A stretch of DNA of 64,000 nucleotides from Thermoplasmata archaeon (GCA_028864975.1 JAGWLG010000001.1:1-64000), one strand, 5' to 3'; counted from the first letter of the stretch, positions 44,330 to 52,859 are shown. Program-made: numbers and translations. The notes: generated by a model not told the origin, from the letters alone.

Positions 44330-44977
44330 TCACGAGAGCTTTTCGAGCGGCGCCCCGCAATCCGGACATCGCTCGTCGGAGACCCGGTAGAGCGAGCCGC
44401 AGTACGGACAGCGGACCATCGCTAGCGCAGGCTTCGAACCCGTGGAAGCCGGGGGGCCGGGTAGGGCCCCGGGACCGCTCCTCGCTGGGAGCGCGGCGAC
44501 GACCTCATCATGGACCTTCTGTAGGTCCTCCGCCGGGTCCAGCAGGAAGTGGATGCCGTTCGTGCCGGCCACCTGCCCCTCGACATATTCGGGGCTGTAC
44601 TGGGCCGCGTCCCCTTGGACGCGGATGGCCAGTACCTCTCGCAAGGGCCCAGGGAGCTTCGACCGGTCGACCCCCCGGATGTCCTCTCGATGGATCTTGA
44701 TGTCCTCCTGGATGCCCGTGACCCTCATTTCGATCAGCCCTGGGGCTTCGACCAGACGGCAATGGACCAGCCCCTTGTCGGTCAGAATGAGCAAACCGCT
44801 CCCGGTCTCGGGCTCCTTGAACGGGATGCCGTCCCCGTAGGTCCCCGATGCGGCGAGCACGACCTCACGGCCATCCTGCGTCATCACAGGGATGACGACG
44901 CTCCTCCAGCATCCGAAGAACTTCTCGGCGGGCTTGATGAAGAGGAAGCGGTCGAAGGGTGAGGGTATCTGCTCCAT
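44330..44977 (-). CDS. Soluble protein with C-terminal zinc ribbon
   Basis: 215 residues from the ATG at 44977, with AGAGAGGA upstream. The frame is open beyond, but that part is shadow sequence across the intergenic region. It has a PH-like or bPH-like beta-rich body (SGLLILTDKGLVHCRLVEAP, LREVLAIRVQGDAAQY), a short helix and a C-terminal zinc ribbon, CPYCGSLYRVSDERCPDCG. An AT-rich CTTTTCAAAG box at about 45018-45028 could be its promoter. Function unknown. Confidence 0.65.
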   Translation of the reverse strand: MEQIPSPFDRFLFIKPAEKFFGCWRSVVIPVMTQDGREVVLAASGTYGDGIPFKEPETGSGLLILTDKGLVHCRLVEAPGLIEMRVTGIQEDIKIHREDIRGVDRSKLPGPLREVLAIRVQGDAAQYSPEYVEGQVAGTNGIHFLLDPAEDLQKVHDEVVAALPARSGPGALPGPPASTGSKPALAMVRCPYCGSLYRVSDERCPDCGAPLEKLS

Positions 44978-45062
44978 CTGGTCCTCTCTCGTCCCAGAGA
45001 TCTGTCCCTGAGCTCTTCCTTTGAAAAGGTTGCAGTCCGTCTCTGACCGAGACCGGCGGGAT

Positions 45063-45851
45063 TCATCTGCTCCTGTCGGAGGTCGAAGAACCTGCGCCGG
45101 AACGGTCGCTGCATGAGACGTTCTCGGAAGGCGTGAAGCTCCGGAAGCTTGCGGGGTCCCAAAGCGCGACCTTCCCGGTTTCGACCTGTTCCACCTTCGT
45201 CGACCCATAGGCCTCCACCACCTTCGCGATCGCGGCTTGCACAACGTCGGGGAACCTGGGCTCTCCCAGGTTGCCTGCTTGGACCTCCTGACGTCGCATC
45301 GGCTCGACCAGGTCCACCTTCGTTCGGGTGGTCCAGGCCGTGCGCACTTCCTTGGGTCGGATCATCTTGACGAGCGCGCGAACACCCTCGTCCAGGAGTC
45401 CGGTAGGCATGCCCATCTCCGCCCGAGTCTCGAGGAGGATCCTGCGGTGGTCCGGCTCGCGTTCTCGGATGACGGCGACGACCTTGTCCGAGCCGACCCT
45501 TCCCATTTCGTGAACGGCCCCTACCCAGTCCGGCACCAGGTGGAGCATCTCGACGAATAGGACCGCATCGAACGACCCATCCCGCATGGGGAGCCGCGAC
45601 GCATCTCCTCGAACGAGCCGGTCCAGCCTCTTCTTCCGGGCCTCCCACATCATCGGCCCGGACCGGTCGAAGATGGTGGGATGATGGCCGAGCCGGGCCA
45701 GGGGGTCCGCGTACCTCCCGGTGCCCCCACCTACATCCAGGAGCGTGAGGCTCTCGCCCAGGATCTCGTGGAGGGCGTCGATCTCTTCCGGCTTCGCAGG
45801 GCCCCTCCAACCATCGAACTGGGTGGCCCAGAGGTCGAAACCGCGTGTCAT
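45063..45851 (-). CDS. Class I SAM-dependent methyltransferase
   Basis: 262 residues from the ATG at 45851, preceded by GGGGAGCGAGGGA. The SAM-binding motif I is LLDVGGGTGRYADPLARLG. Motif II-like and motif IV-like segments follow (HPTIFDRSG, VRGDASRLPMRDGSFDAVLF, then VEMLHLVPDW), the pattern of UbiE/COQ5-like small-molecule methyltransferases. The substrate is unknown. A quinone or lipid substrate would fit a respiring archaeon, but nothing nearby supports one. Confidence 0.82.
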   Translation of the reverse strand: MTRGFDLWATQFDGWRGPAKPEEIDALHEILGESLTLLDVGGGTGRYADPLARLGHHPTIFDRSGPMMWEARKKRLDRLVRGDASRLPMRDGSFDAVLFVEMLHLVPDWVGAVHEMGRVGSDKVVAVIREREPDHRRILLETRAEMGMPTGLLDEGVRALVKMIRPKEVRTAWTTRTKVDLVEPMRRQEVQAGNLGEPRFPDVVQAAIAKVVEAYGSTKVEQVETGKVALWDPASFRSFTPSENVSCSDRSGAGSSTSDRSR

Positions 45852-46574
45852 TCCCTCGCTCCCCAGAACGAGTCGTAGCACGGGGCCAGCTCTCGGTACA
45901 GCAGTGGCGGGAGCACGATCGAAGGGGACGTGGGCGGGCGATGAGGCTTGCGCCGTAAAGCGTCCTCGGCCTTCCTGGCCAGGTTCCTGATCGCTCCACG
46001 CATGAAGCATGGGGGGACAGGTCAGAATCTTAGAGGTGAACTTCAGAACACGGAGGGGCAGCTGCCTGGTACCAGGACCAACCTCCGTGCTACCTTCCTT
46101 CCTTTCGGATCTCAGGCATGGGTTCTACGCCATCCCCCAGATATGAACCCTCCCCGTCGCACGTCGATGGTACTCTGTGCCCAACGCCGTTTGGCGTCTC
46201 TCCTCGAAAGTCTATGGAGCGACTTCCCTGGGCGCAAGTACGCATACTGTGCTCGCCCCGCGTTTCACTCAAGGAGGGCCCAGCGGTCTACGGCCGCCAC
46301 AGCGGTGGGAGGCATGCGTAATACCCGCCGACAGCGACCGCATCCTCGAGGCCCCGCCAACCGTTTTCGGAGAAGAGACTTGGGAGAGCCGATCTTCGAT
46401 CCGCTCAAGTTTCGGTCAGGAGCGAAGCCTCGCAGCTGTCGACGGCACAGCCAACAGGCGGAGGTCCTCTCGAAGGTGGTTGTCCGAGCCCTAGTCGGGA
46501 CGACCTACCACGAGGTTCACGAGACGCTCGGCTATCGTCACAGGGAGTTCTCGGCCGAACTCTCGATGGGGCAT
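45852..46574. other. Gene-poor stretch next to tRNA-Ala
   Basis: No convincing gene is visible across about 720 bases. G+C appears lower than in the neighbours from about 46000. An open frame on the plus strand ends in a protein-like segment (VVVRALVGTTYHEVHETLGY) that might be the remnant of a transposase or other lost gene. Most of the remaining translation is low-quality. It lies at the 3' end of tRNA-Ala, a common integration site. Confidence 0.35.
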
Positions 46575-46645
46575 GGACACGGTGGGATTTGAACCCACGG
46601 CCTCTGCTTTGCGAAAGCAGCGATCTTCCGCTGATCTACGTGCCC
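46575..46645 (-). tRNA. tRNA-Ala (anticodon CGC)
   Basis: A 71-base cloverleaf on the minus strand. The acceptor GGGCACG pairs with CGTGTCC, including the G3:U70 wobble that identifies alanine tRNAs. T8-A9 are present, the anticodon stem CTGCT/AGCAG holds loop TTCGCAA, and the T arm is GTGGG-TTCAAAT-CCCAC. CCA is not encoded. A GTTTATTG box near 46671-46679, about 30 bases upstream, is the likely TATA element. Confidence 0.95.
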
Positions 46646-46695
46646 GAGCGGTGGGCGGGACGGAGAGGGGGCAATAAACGTGCTGGGCCCCGCGG

Positions 46696-47400
46696 CTAGG
46701 AAGCGGGCAGTTCTTCTCGCTTCTTCGGCGACGCAGCAGGAGAGGCGGTTGCCGGCAAGGGGCCGCCCGGGGCGGGGCTCGTCTTTTCCACGGGAGCCTT
46801 CGACGAGGGACGGGTGGCGCGCGGCTTCGCGGCCGGGGGCGCCGTTGGGGGAGGTGGGGGAGGAGGCGGAGCCGCCGCAGGGGGGGGAGATGCGGGCGGG
46901 GCCGGGATCGCCGGTGCAACTTTCGGCTTCCCCCGGGTGCCCGCTGGGAGGATCGCGTGTCGGTTCGCATCGTAGCGGAAGAGCTCGGTGTACCGACCCC
47001 AGGTCACGATGTTCTGGACCGCGTCGGGAGGGGCCGTCGTGAAGGCCACGATCTGCTGGAGCTCATCCTCGGCGAGGCACCCGTCGACCGCCGCCTCGAG
47101 AGAGCGCAAGATGGCTCGGAAGAGGGTCGTCTTGCGCAGCGCCTCTCGAAGGAGCTCCTTCTTCGCCCGGATGGTGCCGGCGGCTAGCTTCTTGCCGCTC
47201 TCGGTGAAGGAGACCCGTCCGTCCGAGACCGAGATGAGGCCAAGCCCTTCCGCATATTCGATCGACGGGAGGATGTCGTCCACCGCTAGGCTCTCGTCGT
47301 CCGCGATGCGGGCGATCTCCTCGCTGCCTTTCAGACGCTTGACAAGGGAGAGGAGCCCGAGGAGTTCGCTGGGACTGCACTTCGGATAGAGGGTTGGCAC
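46696..47400 (-). CDS. Stand-alone AAA-associated (AAA_assoc_C) domain protein
   Basis: 234 residues from GTG. Residues 1-150 match the C-terminal domain often fused to NitT/TauT-type ABC ATPases: a winged-helix-like start (LLGLLSLVKRLKGSEEIARI, IEYAEGLGLISVSDGRVSFT), then KELLREALRKTTLFRAILRS and the signature VTWGRYTELFRYD. The remaining 85 residues are a Pro/Ala-rich tail. It is encoded just after an ABC importer whose ATPase lacks this domain, so it is probably its detached regulatory part. It has its own promoter. Confidence 0.75.
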   Translation of the reverse strand: MPTLYPKCSPSELLGLLSLVKRLKGSEEIARIADDESLAVDDILPSIEYAEGLGLISVSDGRVSFTESGKKLAAGTIRAKKELLREALRKTTLFRAILRSLEAAVDGCLAEDELQQIVAFTTAPPDAVQNIVTWGRYTELFRYDANRHAILPAGTRGKPKVAPAIPAPPASPPPAAAPPPPPPPPTAPPAAKPRATRPSSKAPVEKTSPAPGGPLPATASPAASPKKREELPAS

Positions 47401-47438
47401 GGTCTCGAGCCTACCGGGAGGGTTCTCACCGGAGTAGT

Positions 47439-47452
47439 GGGAGATAAGCGTT
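47439..47452 (-). promoter_or_regulatory. Promoter of the AAA-associated-domain gene (shared 14-mer)
   Basis: The same GGGAGATAAGCGTT as at 40042-40055, read on the minus strand as a CTTATC TATA box. It is centred about 46 bases before the GTG at 47400, leaving a leader of about 20 bases. Confidence 0.5.
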
Positions 47453-47555
47453 CCCTAACGCTGGAACTGCGATAGGAACGACCCCCCTCCGACCGCCCTC
47501 GAAGGGGGCAGTGCAGGTCCTTCGAAAATCGTAAGCGATGGCGGGAGGTGGGCCG

Positions 47556-48389
47556 CTACAGCCCGTCCGCAGAGGCGGGGACGGGGGGGGTTTGACCTCG
47601 ACCGCCGTTCCCACCGGTCCCCCCTTTCCGCGGGCTTCCCTCGGTGATCATGGAATAGACGTAGTCCGTCAGCTGGTAGAAGGCTTCGGACTTCCGGTCC
47701 CTGGGGCGCGGGAGCTTCACGGGAACGCCCGCGAGGACCTGGCTCGGCCGACGTGAGAGGACCAAGATGCGGTCGGCCATTTCGACGGCCTCCTCGATGT
47801 TGTGCGTGACGAGCACCACAGCGTCCGGCGGCAGTCCCGGGTCGGCCCAAAGCTCCAGGACCTCGTCCCGAAGGCTCTCCGCCGTGAGGGGGTCGAGGGA
47901 CGAGAAGGGCTCGTCCATGAGGAGGACCGCGGGCTCCACGGCCAGCGCGCGCGCGAGGCCCACCCGCTGCCGCATCCCCCCGGAAAGCTCCCGCGGGTAG
48001 GCCTCCTCGAAACCCACCATCCCGGTGACCTCGATGTACTTCGCGACCTGGTTCTCGATGCGGTCCTCGCTCCAGCCGCGGGCCTCGAGGCCGAGCGCAA
48101 CGTTCTCCTTCACGTTCAGCCAGGGATAGAGCGCGAAGCTCTGGAAGACCATCGCCATGTCGAGCTGGACGTCCATCACGGGCTTGCCACGGAACAGGAT
48201 CGCCCCGCTCGAAGGGTGGTCGAGCCCTTGGATCAATCGAAGGAGCGTCGATTTTCCGCAGCCCGACGGACCGACGATGGCTAGGAAGTCGTTGTTCGCG
48301 ACCGAGAACGAGACATGCTCCATGATGGCCACCGGCCCATGGCGTCCGGCGAAGTTCTTGCCGATGTCCGAGATCTCGATGAGCGGCAT
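47556..48389 (-). CDS. ABC importer ATPase, NitT/TauT type
   Basis: 277 residues. Walker A is GPSGCGKST, the Q-loop AMVFQSFALYPWLNV, the ABC signature LSGGMRQRVGLARAL, Walker B VLLMDEPFSSLD and the H-loop LVTHNIEEAVEMAD, as in SsuB/TauB/NrtD-like proteins. It ends in a short Gly/Pro tail rather than the AAA-associated domain, which is encoded separately just downstream. It follows the permease gene after 42 bases. Confidence 0.9.
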   Translation of the reverse strand: MPLIEISDIGKNFAGRHGPVAIMEHVSFSVANNDFLAIVGPSGCGKSTLLRLIQGLDHPSSGAILFRGKPVMDVQLDMAMVFQSFALYPWLNVKENVALGLEARGWSEDRIENQVAKYIEVTGMVGFEEAYPRELSGGMRQRVGLARALAVEPAVLLMDEPFSSLDPLTAESLRDEVLELWADPGLPPDAVVLVTHNIEEAVEMADRILVLSRRPSQVLAGVPVKLPRPRDRKSEAFYQLTDYVYSMITEGSPRKGGTGGNGGRGQTPPVPASADGL

Positions 48390-48431
48390 CGGTCCCCTTT
48401 GACTCTCGGTGCAGGAACGATCGACCGAGGC

Positions 48432-50201
48432 TCAGTCGATGGTGTACCTCTTCGTGCGGCGGTAGAGGGGCTTCCATAATAGCTCGTTGACCGCGATGAC
48501 CGCCCCGACCAGCGTGAACAGCGAGATGGCCATGAGCGGGACGCCGGCCCCGGAGTTGGGGTAGCACCAGGTTCCGATCTCGAGGAGCTGCCCCAGGCCG
48601 AGCGTTCCGTGCCCGGTGCAAATCGCGCCACCAGTTCCCGCAGGGGGTGGGGGTGTGACGAGCCACTCCGCATAGATGAGCGAGTTCCACCCTCCCCCGA
48701 ACGCGGTGATCGACCCTGTGACGAAGGCTGGGAAGATCGCAGGGAGGGTCAGCCTGCGGTAGGAGAGCGAACCCTTGAGACCGAGGGATCTTCCAGCTTC
48801 CTCAAGGTCGGGAGGAAGGGACTTGAGCCCCGAGTAGACGTTGAAGAAGACGTACCAGACCATCCCCGTCATCACCGCGATGATGACCGTCGCTTGGAGC
48901 CCGAGCAGTCCGACCAGCGCCAGGAGGAGGATCGGGAAGATGGCGGGGGCGGGGAACGAGGCGATGATCTCTACGATCGGCATCCCGAACTTCGCGGCCC
49001 TCGCTCGGCGCACGAAGAAGAGCACGACCGGGAAGGTGATCGCCAGCGAGAGCCCGTAGGCCAGGACCACGCGCGCAAAGGAGGTCCCCAGAGCAAGGGG
49101 GACCTGGTCGATCTCCCCTCTCACGGAAGGTTGGACCGGGCCAGAGACGACGTGGAAGACCGCGACCGAGATGGCGATAAGGATGAACCAACCGAGAACC
49201 AGCAGGCCCCCCACGAGGGCGTAGCGGATGACCCCGGGAGAGAAGTGGGTCTTCTTCCGGATGCGGGTCACGGTGGTGGTCCCCAGGTTGACCAAGGGGG
49301 AGGCGACCCGGGTCACTCCCCCGACGAAGCCGCGTGCGACCGTGGACACGCCACGTTGAACCCGCTCGTCGAGCCGACGGGGGGCCATCACATCGCTCTC
49401 GCCGCTCGGCGACTGGTCGTAGCGATACCGCTCGGCCCACCGCCCCGCGGGTTTCCAGACAAGCAGGTCCAGCGCGGCGATCAGTGCGACCAGCAGCGCC
49501 GTCCCGGCGAGGAGCTGCCCGAGGTGCCCGAACTCGGAAGCGACGTAGAGGTAACTCCCGATCCCCGGTAGGATGACCGGGCTAGAGACCGACCCGATGA
49601 TCTCAGCTCCGACAAGATAGTACCATCCTGCGGTCCACGAGAGCACGGAATTGTAGACCAGCCGATTGATCGTGGCCGGGAAGAAGAGGTGGCGGAGCCT
49701 GAGACCGCCCGAGAGGCCGAAGGAACCTGCGGCCTCTGTCATGTCCGAAGGGATCCCTTTGATCGACTCGTACACTCCGAACGCCATGTTCCAGGACATC
49801 GAGGTGAAGATCAGGAAGATCGCCGCCACGTTCGGGCCGAGGAGACTTCCCGGCGTGAGGGCGATGAGATAGTAGACGGCGAAGGGAAAGAAGCCCAGGA
49901 TAGGTACCGACTGCAGGATGTCCAAGATCGGGATGAGCACGCGTTCTGCGGTACGATTGACGGCGGCGGCATAGCCGTAGGCCAGGGAAAACCCGAGTGA
50001 GAGGACATAGGCGAGAAGCATCCGGACGAACGAGGCGGCGAGCGCGGCCGACGCTCCCGGCAGATCGCCCAGGATCCCCGGGGCCACGGGGAGGACCGCG
50101 AGGGGCGCCGCGAGACCCCACACGGACCAGGGAAGCGCCGAACGCAGCCGAGCGAGCGGCGCCGAGCTCGGAACGACCCCGGGGTTCCCGCTCGCACGCA
50201 T
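48432..50201 (-). CDS. Fused double permease of an ABC importer
   Basis: 589 residues made of two binding-protein-dependent permease domains in tandem. Each has about six membrane helices and an EAA-type loop: MTEAAGSFGLSGGLRLRHLF in the first half, DLEEAGRSLGLKGSLSYRRL in the second. A charged linker of about 60 residues joins them. One chain thus supplies the whole transmembrane dimer. It starts six bases after the tryptophanase stop. No periplasmic-type binding protein gene lies nearby. Confidence 0.87.
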   Translation of the reverse strand: MRASGNPGVVPSSAPLARLRSALPWSVWGLAAPLAVLPVAPGILGDLPGASAALAASFVRMLLAYVLSLGFSLAYGYAAAVNRTAERVLIPILDILQSVPILGFFPFAVYYLIALTPGSLLGPNVAAIFLIFTSMSWNMAFGVYESIKGIPSDMTEAAGSFGLSGGLRLRHLFFPATINRLVYNSVLSWTAGWYYLVGAEIIGSVSSPVILPGIGSYLYVASEFGHLGQLLAGTALLVALIAALDLLVWKPAGRWAERYRYDQSPSGESDVMAPRRLDERVQRGVSTVARGFVGGVTRVASPLVNLGTTTVTRIRKKTHFSPGVIRYALVGGLLVLGWFILIAISVAVFHVVSGPVQPSVRGEIDQVPLALGTSFARVVLAYGLSLAITFPVVLFFVRRARAAKFGMPIVEIIASFPAPAIFPILLLALVGLLGLQATVIIAVMTGMVWYVFFNVYSGLKSLPPDLEEAGRSLGLKGSLSYRRLTLPAIFPAFVTGSITAFGGGWNSLIYAEWLVTPPPPAGTGGAICTGHGTLGLGQLLEIGTWCYPNSGAGVPLMAISLFTLVGAVIAVNELLWKPLYRRTKRYTID

Positions 50202-50207
50202 GCCGCC

Positions 50208-51656
50208 TCACATGTTCGCCCGAGACCGTGCCTTGCCCCGCGTGATCGTGGTAGAGCCGGTCGTCGACACTCGCTTCGGCGAGGGGCCGAACTTGGCGAG
50301 GAAGTGCCGCAATCGCTCCGGGGCTTCGATGATGCGCAGCCCACCGATGCTCGCTCTGCGCCGCCACACGGCCTTGAGCGTCTCGGCGACGTAGTGGAGA
50401 TGGCTCGCGGTGTAGACCCGACGAGGGATCGCCAATCGGACCAGCTCGAGGGGGGGCGGCGTTCCGGGGGCGGGTTTCTCCGAGCCGAACATCACACCGC
50501 CCACCTCGCAGGTGCGGACCGCGCCCTCGCGGTAGATCTCCACGACCAGGGACTGTCCTGGGAGCTCCGACGCGCTCAGGTGGGGCAGGAAACGGTGGGC
50601 GTCCAGGTAGAGCCCGTGGCCGCCCGGAGGATGCACGTAGGGGATCCCTTCCGCATCCAGGAGCGAGGCCAAGTAGCGTACCTGCCCGATGCGATGTTCG
50701 AGGTAATCGAGGTCGGTCGCCTCCAAGAGCCCCACCGCCATCGCGGCGAGGTCGCGCCGTGCGAGCCCCCCGTAGGTCGGGAAGCCCTCGAACGTGATCA
50801 GCGTCTCCTTGAGGCGCGGGACGAGCGCCGCGTCGCGGGTCGCGACGAAGCCTCCGATGTTGACCAGTCCGTCCTTCTTCGCGCTCATCGTCGCGCCGTC
50901 CGCCAGGCCAAAGCACTCGCGTCCGATCTCGCGGATCGAACGACCTTCTTGACCGTGCTCTCGCTCCCGGATGAAGTAGGCGTTCTCCGCCCATCGGCAC
51001 ATGTCGAGGTAGAAGGGGACCTTCTGGGCCCGGCAAACCGCGGAGATCGCGCGAAGGTTCTCGAGGGAGGCGGGCTGGCCCCCTCCGGTATTGTTCGTGA
51101 GGGTCATCATCACGAGCGGGACGTTCTTCCGGTTCGAGCGCAGAAGCTCTTCGAGGCGCGGGACGTCCATGTTGCCCTTGAAGGGATGGTCGACCTGGGG
51201 GTCGTAGGCCTCGGGGATAGCCAGGTTGAGCGGCCGAGCCCCCTGGCGGAGGACATGGGCCTGGGTCGTGTCAAAGTGCATGTTGTTCGGCACGGTCTCC
51301 CCGGGGTGGAGGAGGGCCGACATCAGCAGGTGCTCGGCGGCCCGTCCCTGATGGGTAGGGATCACGAAAGGAAAGCCGGTGAGGTCCTGGACCGTGCGTT
51401 CGAACTCGACGAAGTTGCGGCTTCCAGCGTAGCTCTCGTCGCCCGTCATGAGGGCCGCCCACTGGCGGTCGCTCATCGCCGAGGTGCCGGAGTCGGTGAG
51501 GAGGTCGATGAAGACCTCTTCGGAGGTCAGATTGAAGAGGTTCAGACCTGCCCGAGCGAGGGCCTTCTCCCGTTCCTCGCGGGTCGGGAGGTGGAGCCGT
51601 TCGACCGCCTTGATGCGGAAAGGCTCGAGCGGAAGGGGAGGAGCGTCGGGGGACAT
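50208..51656 (-). CDS. tnaA: Tryptophanase (beta-eliminating lyase)
   Basis: 482 residues, the usual length. The PLP lysine lies in MSAKKDGLVNIGGF (Lys261), and the substrate-carboxylate arginine motif is LVRLAIPRRVYT. Two residues separate tryptophanase from tyrosine phenol-lyase. The FDTTQ segment (Asp129) matches tryptophanase, where phenol-lyases have Thr, and the position of the phenol-lyase-specific Arg is Val in CEVGGV. The enzyme splits L-tryptophan to indole, pyruvate and ammonia. The ATG at 51656 agrees with the promoter; the longer frame runs over the tRNA. It heads the ABC importer operon. Confidence 0.85.
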   Translation of the reverse strand: MSPDAPPLPLEPFRIKAVERLHLPTREEREKALARAGLNLFNLTSEEVFIDLLTDSGTSAMSDRQWAALMTGDESYAGSRNFVEFERTVQDLTGFPFVIPTHQGRAAEHLLMSALLHPGETVPNNMHFDTTQAHVLRQGARPLNLAIPEAYDPQVDHPFKGNMDVPRLEELLRSNRKNVPLVMMTLTNNTGGGQPASLENLRAISAVCRAQKVPFYLDMCRWAENAYFIREREHGQEGRSIREIGRECFGLADGATMSAKKDGLVNIGGFVATRDAALVPRLKETLITFEGFPTYGGLARRDLAAMAVGLLEATDLDYLEHRIGQVRYLASLLDAEGIPYVHPPGGHGLYLDAHRFLPHLSASELPGQSLVVEIYREGAVRTCEVGGVMFGSEKPAPGTPPPLELVRLAIPRRVYTASHLHYVAETLKAVWRRRASIGGLRIIEAPERLRHFLAKFGPSPKRVSTTGSTTITRGKARSRANM

Positions 51657-51685
51657 GGAAGACCCTGTCGGACATTCGTTTGGGC

Positions 51686-51692
51686 GTATAAG
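51686..51692 (-). promoter_or_regulatory. TATA box of the tryptophanase-ABC operon
   Basis: CTTATAC on the minus strand is centred about 33 bases before the ATG at 51656, predicting a leader of about six bases. Confidence 0.6.
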
Positions 51693-51779
51693 TGCGGCGG
51701 CGGAGGTCGTGACGGTGAGGGACTTCCCACTCGAGCTCAGGGGAGCCCTTATCTTGCGTGGATCTGTGGATGCGCGCGC

Positions 51780-51852
51780 AGCCCCGTAGTCTAGTGGCCA
51801 AGGATGCGGGACTCTGGATCCTGCGGCATCGGTTCGAATCCGGTCGGGGCTA
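51780..51852 (+). tRNA. tRNA-Gln (anticodon CTG)
   Basis: A 73-base cloverleaf: acceptor AGCCCCG pairs with CGGGGCT, T8-A9 are present, the anticodon stem CGGGA/TCCTG holds loop CTCTGGA, and the T arm is ATCGG-TTCGAAT-CCGGT. The discriminator is A and CCA is not encoded. A CTTATCT box about 40 bases upstream is the likely promoter. Its 3' end is repeated about 1 kb downstream. Confidence 0.92.
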
Positions 51853-51873
51853 GAGTGTTGGCAGATTTGCACG
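51838..51873 (+). repeat. Left direct repeat: tRNA-Gln 3' end and flank (att-like)
   Basis: 36 bases covering the last part of tRNA-Gln and 21 bases beyond its discriminator. They match 52860-52895 at 30 of 36 positions, including the unbroken GGTCGGGGCTAGA. The pair bounds a segment of about 1 kb containing VapBC. Confidence 0.6.
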
Positions 51874-52115
51874 CGCTTCGGGAAGGGGAGGTTCCGTCGC
51901 CCTTCGCTGGGGAACGTGCCCAAAGCCAGCTTCAGGGAGAGGACACTCTTCGCGGCGCGAATCCCTCGCGCGGCGCTGGGCGCGGCTCAACTCCGTGGAC
52001 GAGCTCGGGCGATCGATCCGCACAAGGAGGCTTGTGCATCCAGCTTCGCAGGCAGAAGCACGCGAAACCGGTCGGGCCGATCGGCATCTTAAGGATCGAC
52101 CGAGCGAGGAATGGA

Positions 52116-52122
52116 TTATATG
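52116..52122 (+). promoter_or_regulatory. TATA box of vapBC
   Basis: TTATATG is centred 27 bases before the vapB ATG, so transcription should start at the start codon (leaderless). The surrounding 40 bases are strikingly AT-rich for this genome. Confidence 0.6.
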
Positions 52123-52145
52123 GAATTGCGTATTTTGAATATTGT

Positions 52146-52388
52146 ATGACGCTTGTCCAGGCGCAGATCCCTGAAGGAGAGTATCGTCTCCTCCGACAAC
52201 GCGCGGAGGCCACGGGTCAGCCGATGAAGGAGATCGTTCGACAGGCCTTGCACGCCTACCTTGCCGACGATACCGTGGACCCGAACGACCCGATCTTCAA
52301 GATCTTCCCTCTGGGGTCGAGCGGGAGGAAGGGTCACTCTGCCGCTCGCGATCATGACGTGATCCTGTATGGACCCCGGCGACGATGA
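52146..52388 (+). CDS. vapB: VapB-type ribbon-helix-helix antitoxin
   Basis: 80 residues. The N-terminal strand and helices LVQAQIPEGEYRLLRQRAEA and PMKEIVRQALHAYLAD form a ribbon-helix-helix DNA-binding fold. The C-terminal half is extended and charged, suited to wrapping the toxin. The ATG at 52146 is set by the leaderless promoter; the longer open frame starts inside tRNA-Gln and is not used. The stop overlaps the toxin start (ATGA), the usual coupling of such pairs. It probably represses its own promoter. Confidence 0.82.
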   Translation: MTLVQAQIPEGEYRLLRQRAEATGQPMKEIVRQALHAYLADDTVDPNDPIFKIFPLGSSGRKGHSAARDHDVILYGPRRR

Positions 52389-52789
52389 TCTTTGTCGATA
52401 CCAGCGCATGGCTCGCTCTCGCGGATAGCCACGACCGCGACCACTCGGCCGCTCAGGCCTTTGCTCAGCGGCTTTCGCGGGGCGAGTTCGGGAAACAGGT
52501 CACGACCAATTACATCTTGACGGAGACGTTGACCATCGTTCGTCGTCGGCTCGGTCACACCGTCGCGCTCAACCTGTCAGAGAACTTGGCGAAGAGCGAG
52601 GTCGTGAGGACCTTCTGGATCGAACCCGTACACCATCGAGAGGCCATCCGACTCATGGCCGATCACCGCGACAAGGAATGGAGCGTGACGGACTGCTCGA
52701 GCTTTGTCGTCATGCACGCTCTGCAGATCCAGGACGCGTTCACCTTCGACCGCGATTTCGCCCGGGCCGGGTTCACCGCGGTCCCTTGA
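52385..52789 (+). CDS. vapC: VapC-type PIN-domain ribonuclease toxin
   Basis: 134 residues. The PIN-domain acidic site is complete: Asp5 in FVDTSAWLAL, Glu47 in YILTETLTIV, Asp103 in SVTDCSSFVVM and Asp122 in FTFDRDF. VapC proteins are Mg-dependent endoribonucleases, often cutting tRNA or rRNA. It is translationally coupled to the antitoxin. The pair lies between two near-copies of the tRNA-Gln 3' end, which suggests arrival by integration. Confidence 0.87.
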   Translation: MIFVDTSAWLALADSHDRDHSAAQAFAQRLSRGEFGKQVTTNYILTETLTIVRRRLGHTVALNLSENLAKSEVVRTFWIEPVHHREAIRLMADHRDKEWSVTDCSSFVVMHALQIQDAFTFDRDFARAGFTAVP

Positions 52790-52859
52790 CCACATCGTCC
52801 CAAAGCGCTTGCAGGGTCCCGATAGCCGCGTGTCTTCCTTCGACCAGATTCGGCGGCGG

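Noticed and set aside
45948..46592. Plus-strand open frame of 214 codons running into tRNA-Ala
   Set aside because: Most of the translation is Arg-rich and unlike a protein, and it ends inside a tRNA. Only a short late segment looks protein-like, so it is noted as a possible remnant, not a gene.
46491..46970. Minus-strand open frame through tRNA-Ala
   Set aside because: It passes through the tRNA and is antisense-framed to the AAA-associated-domain gene. Phrases such as VGSNPTVS are the usual translation of tRNA sequence.
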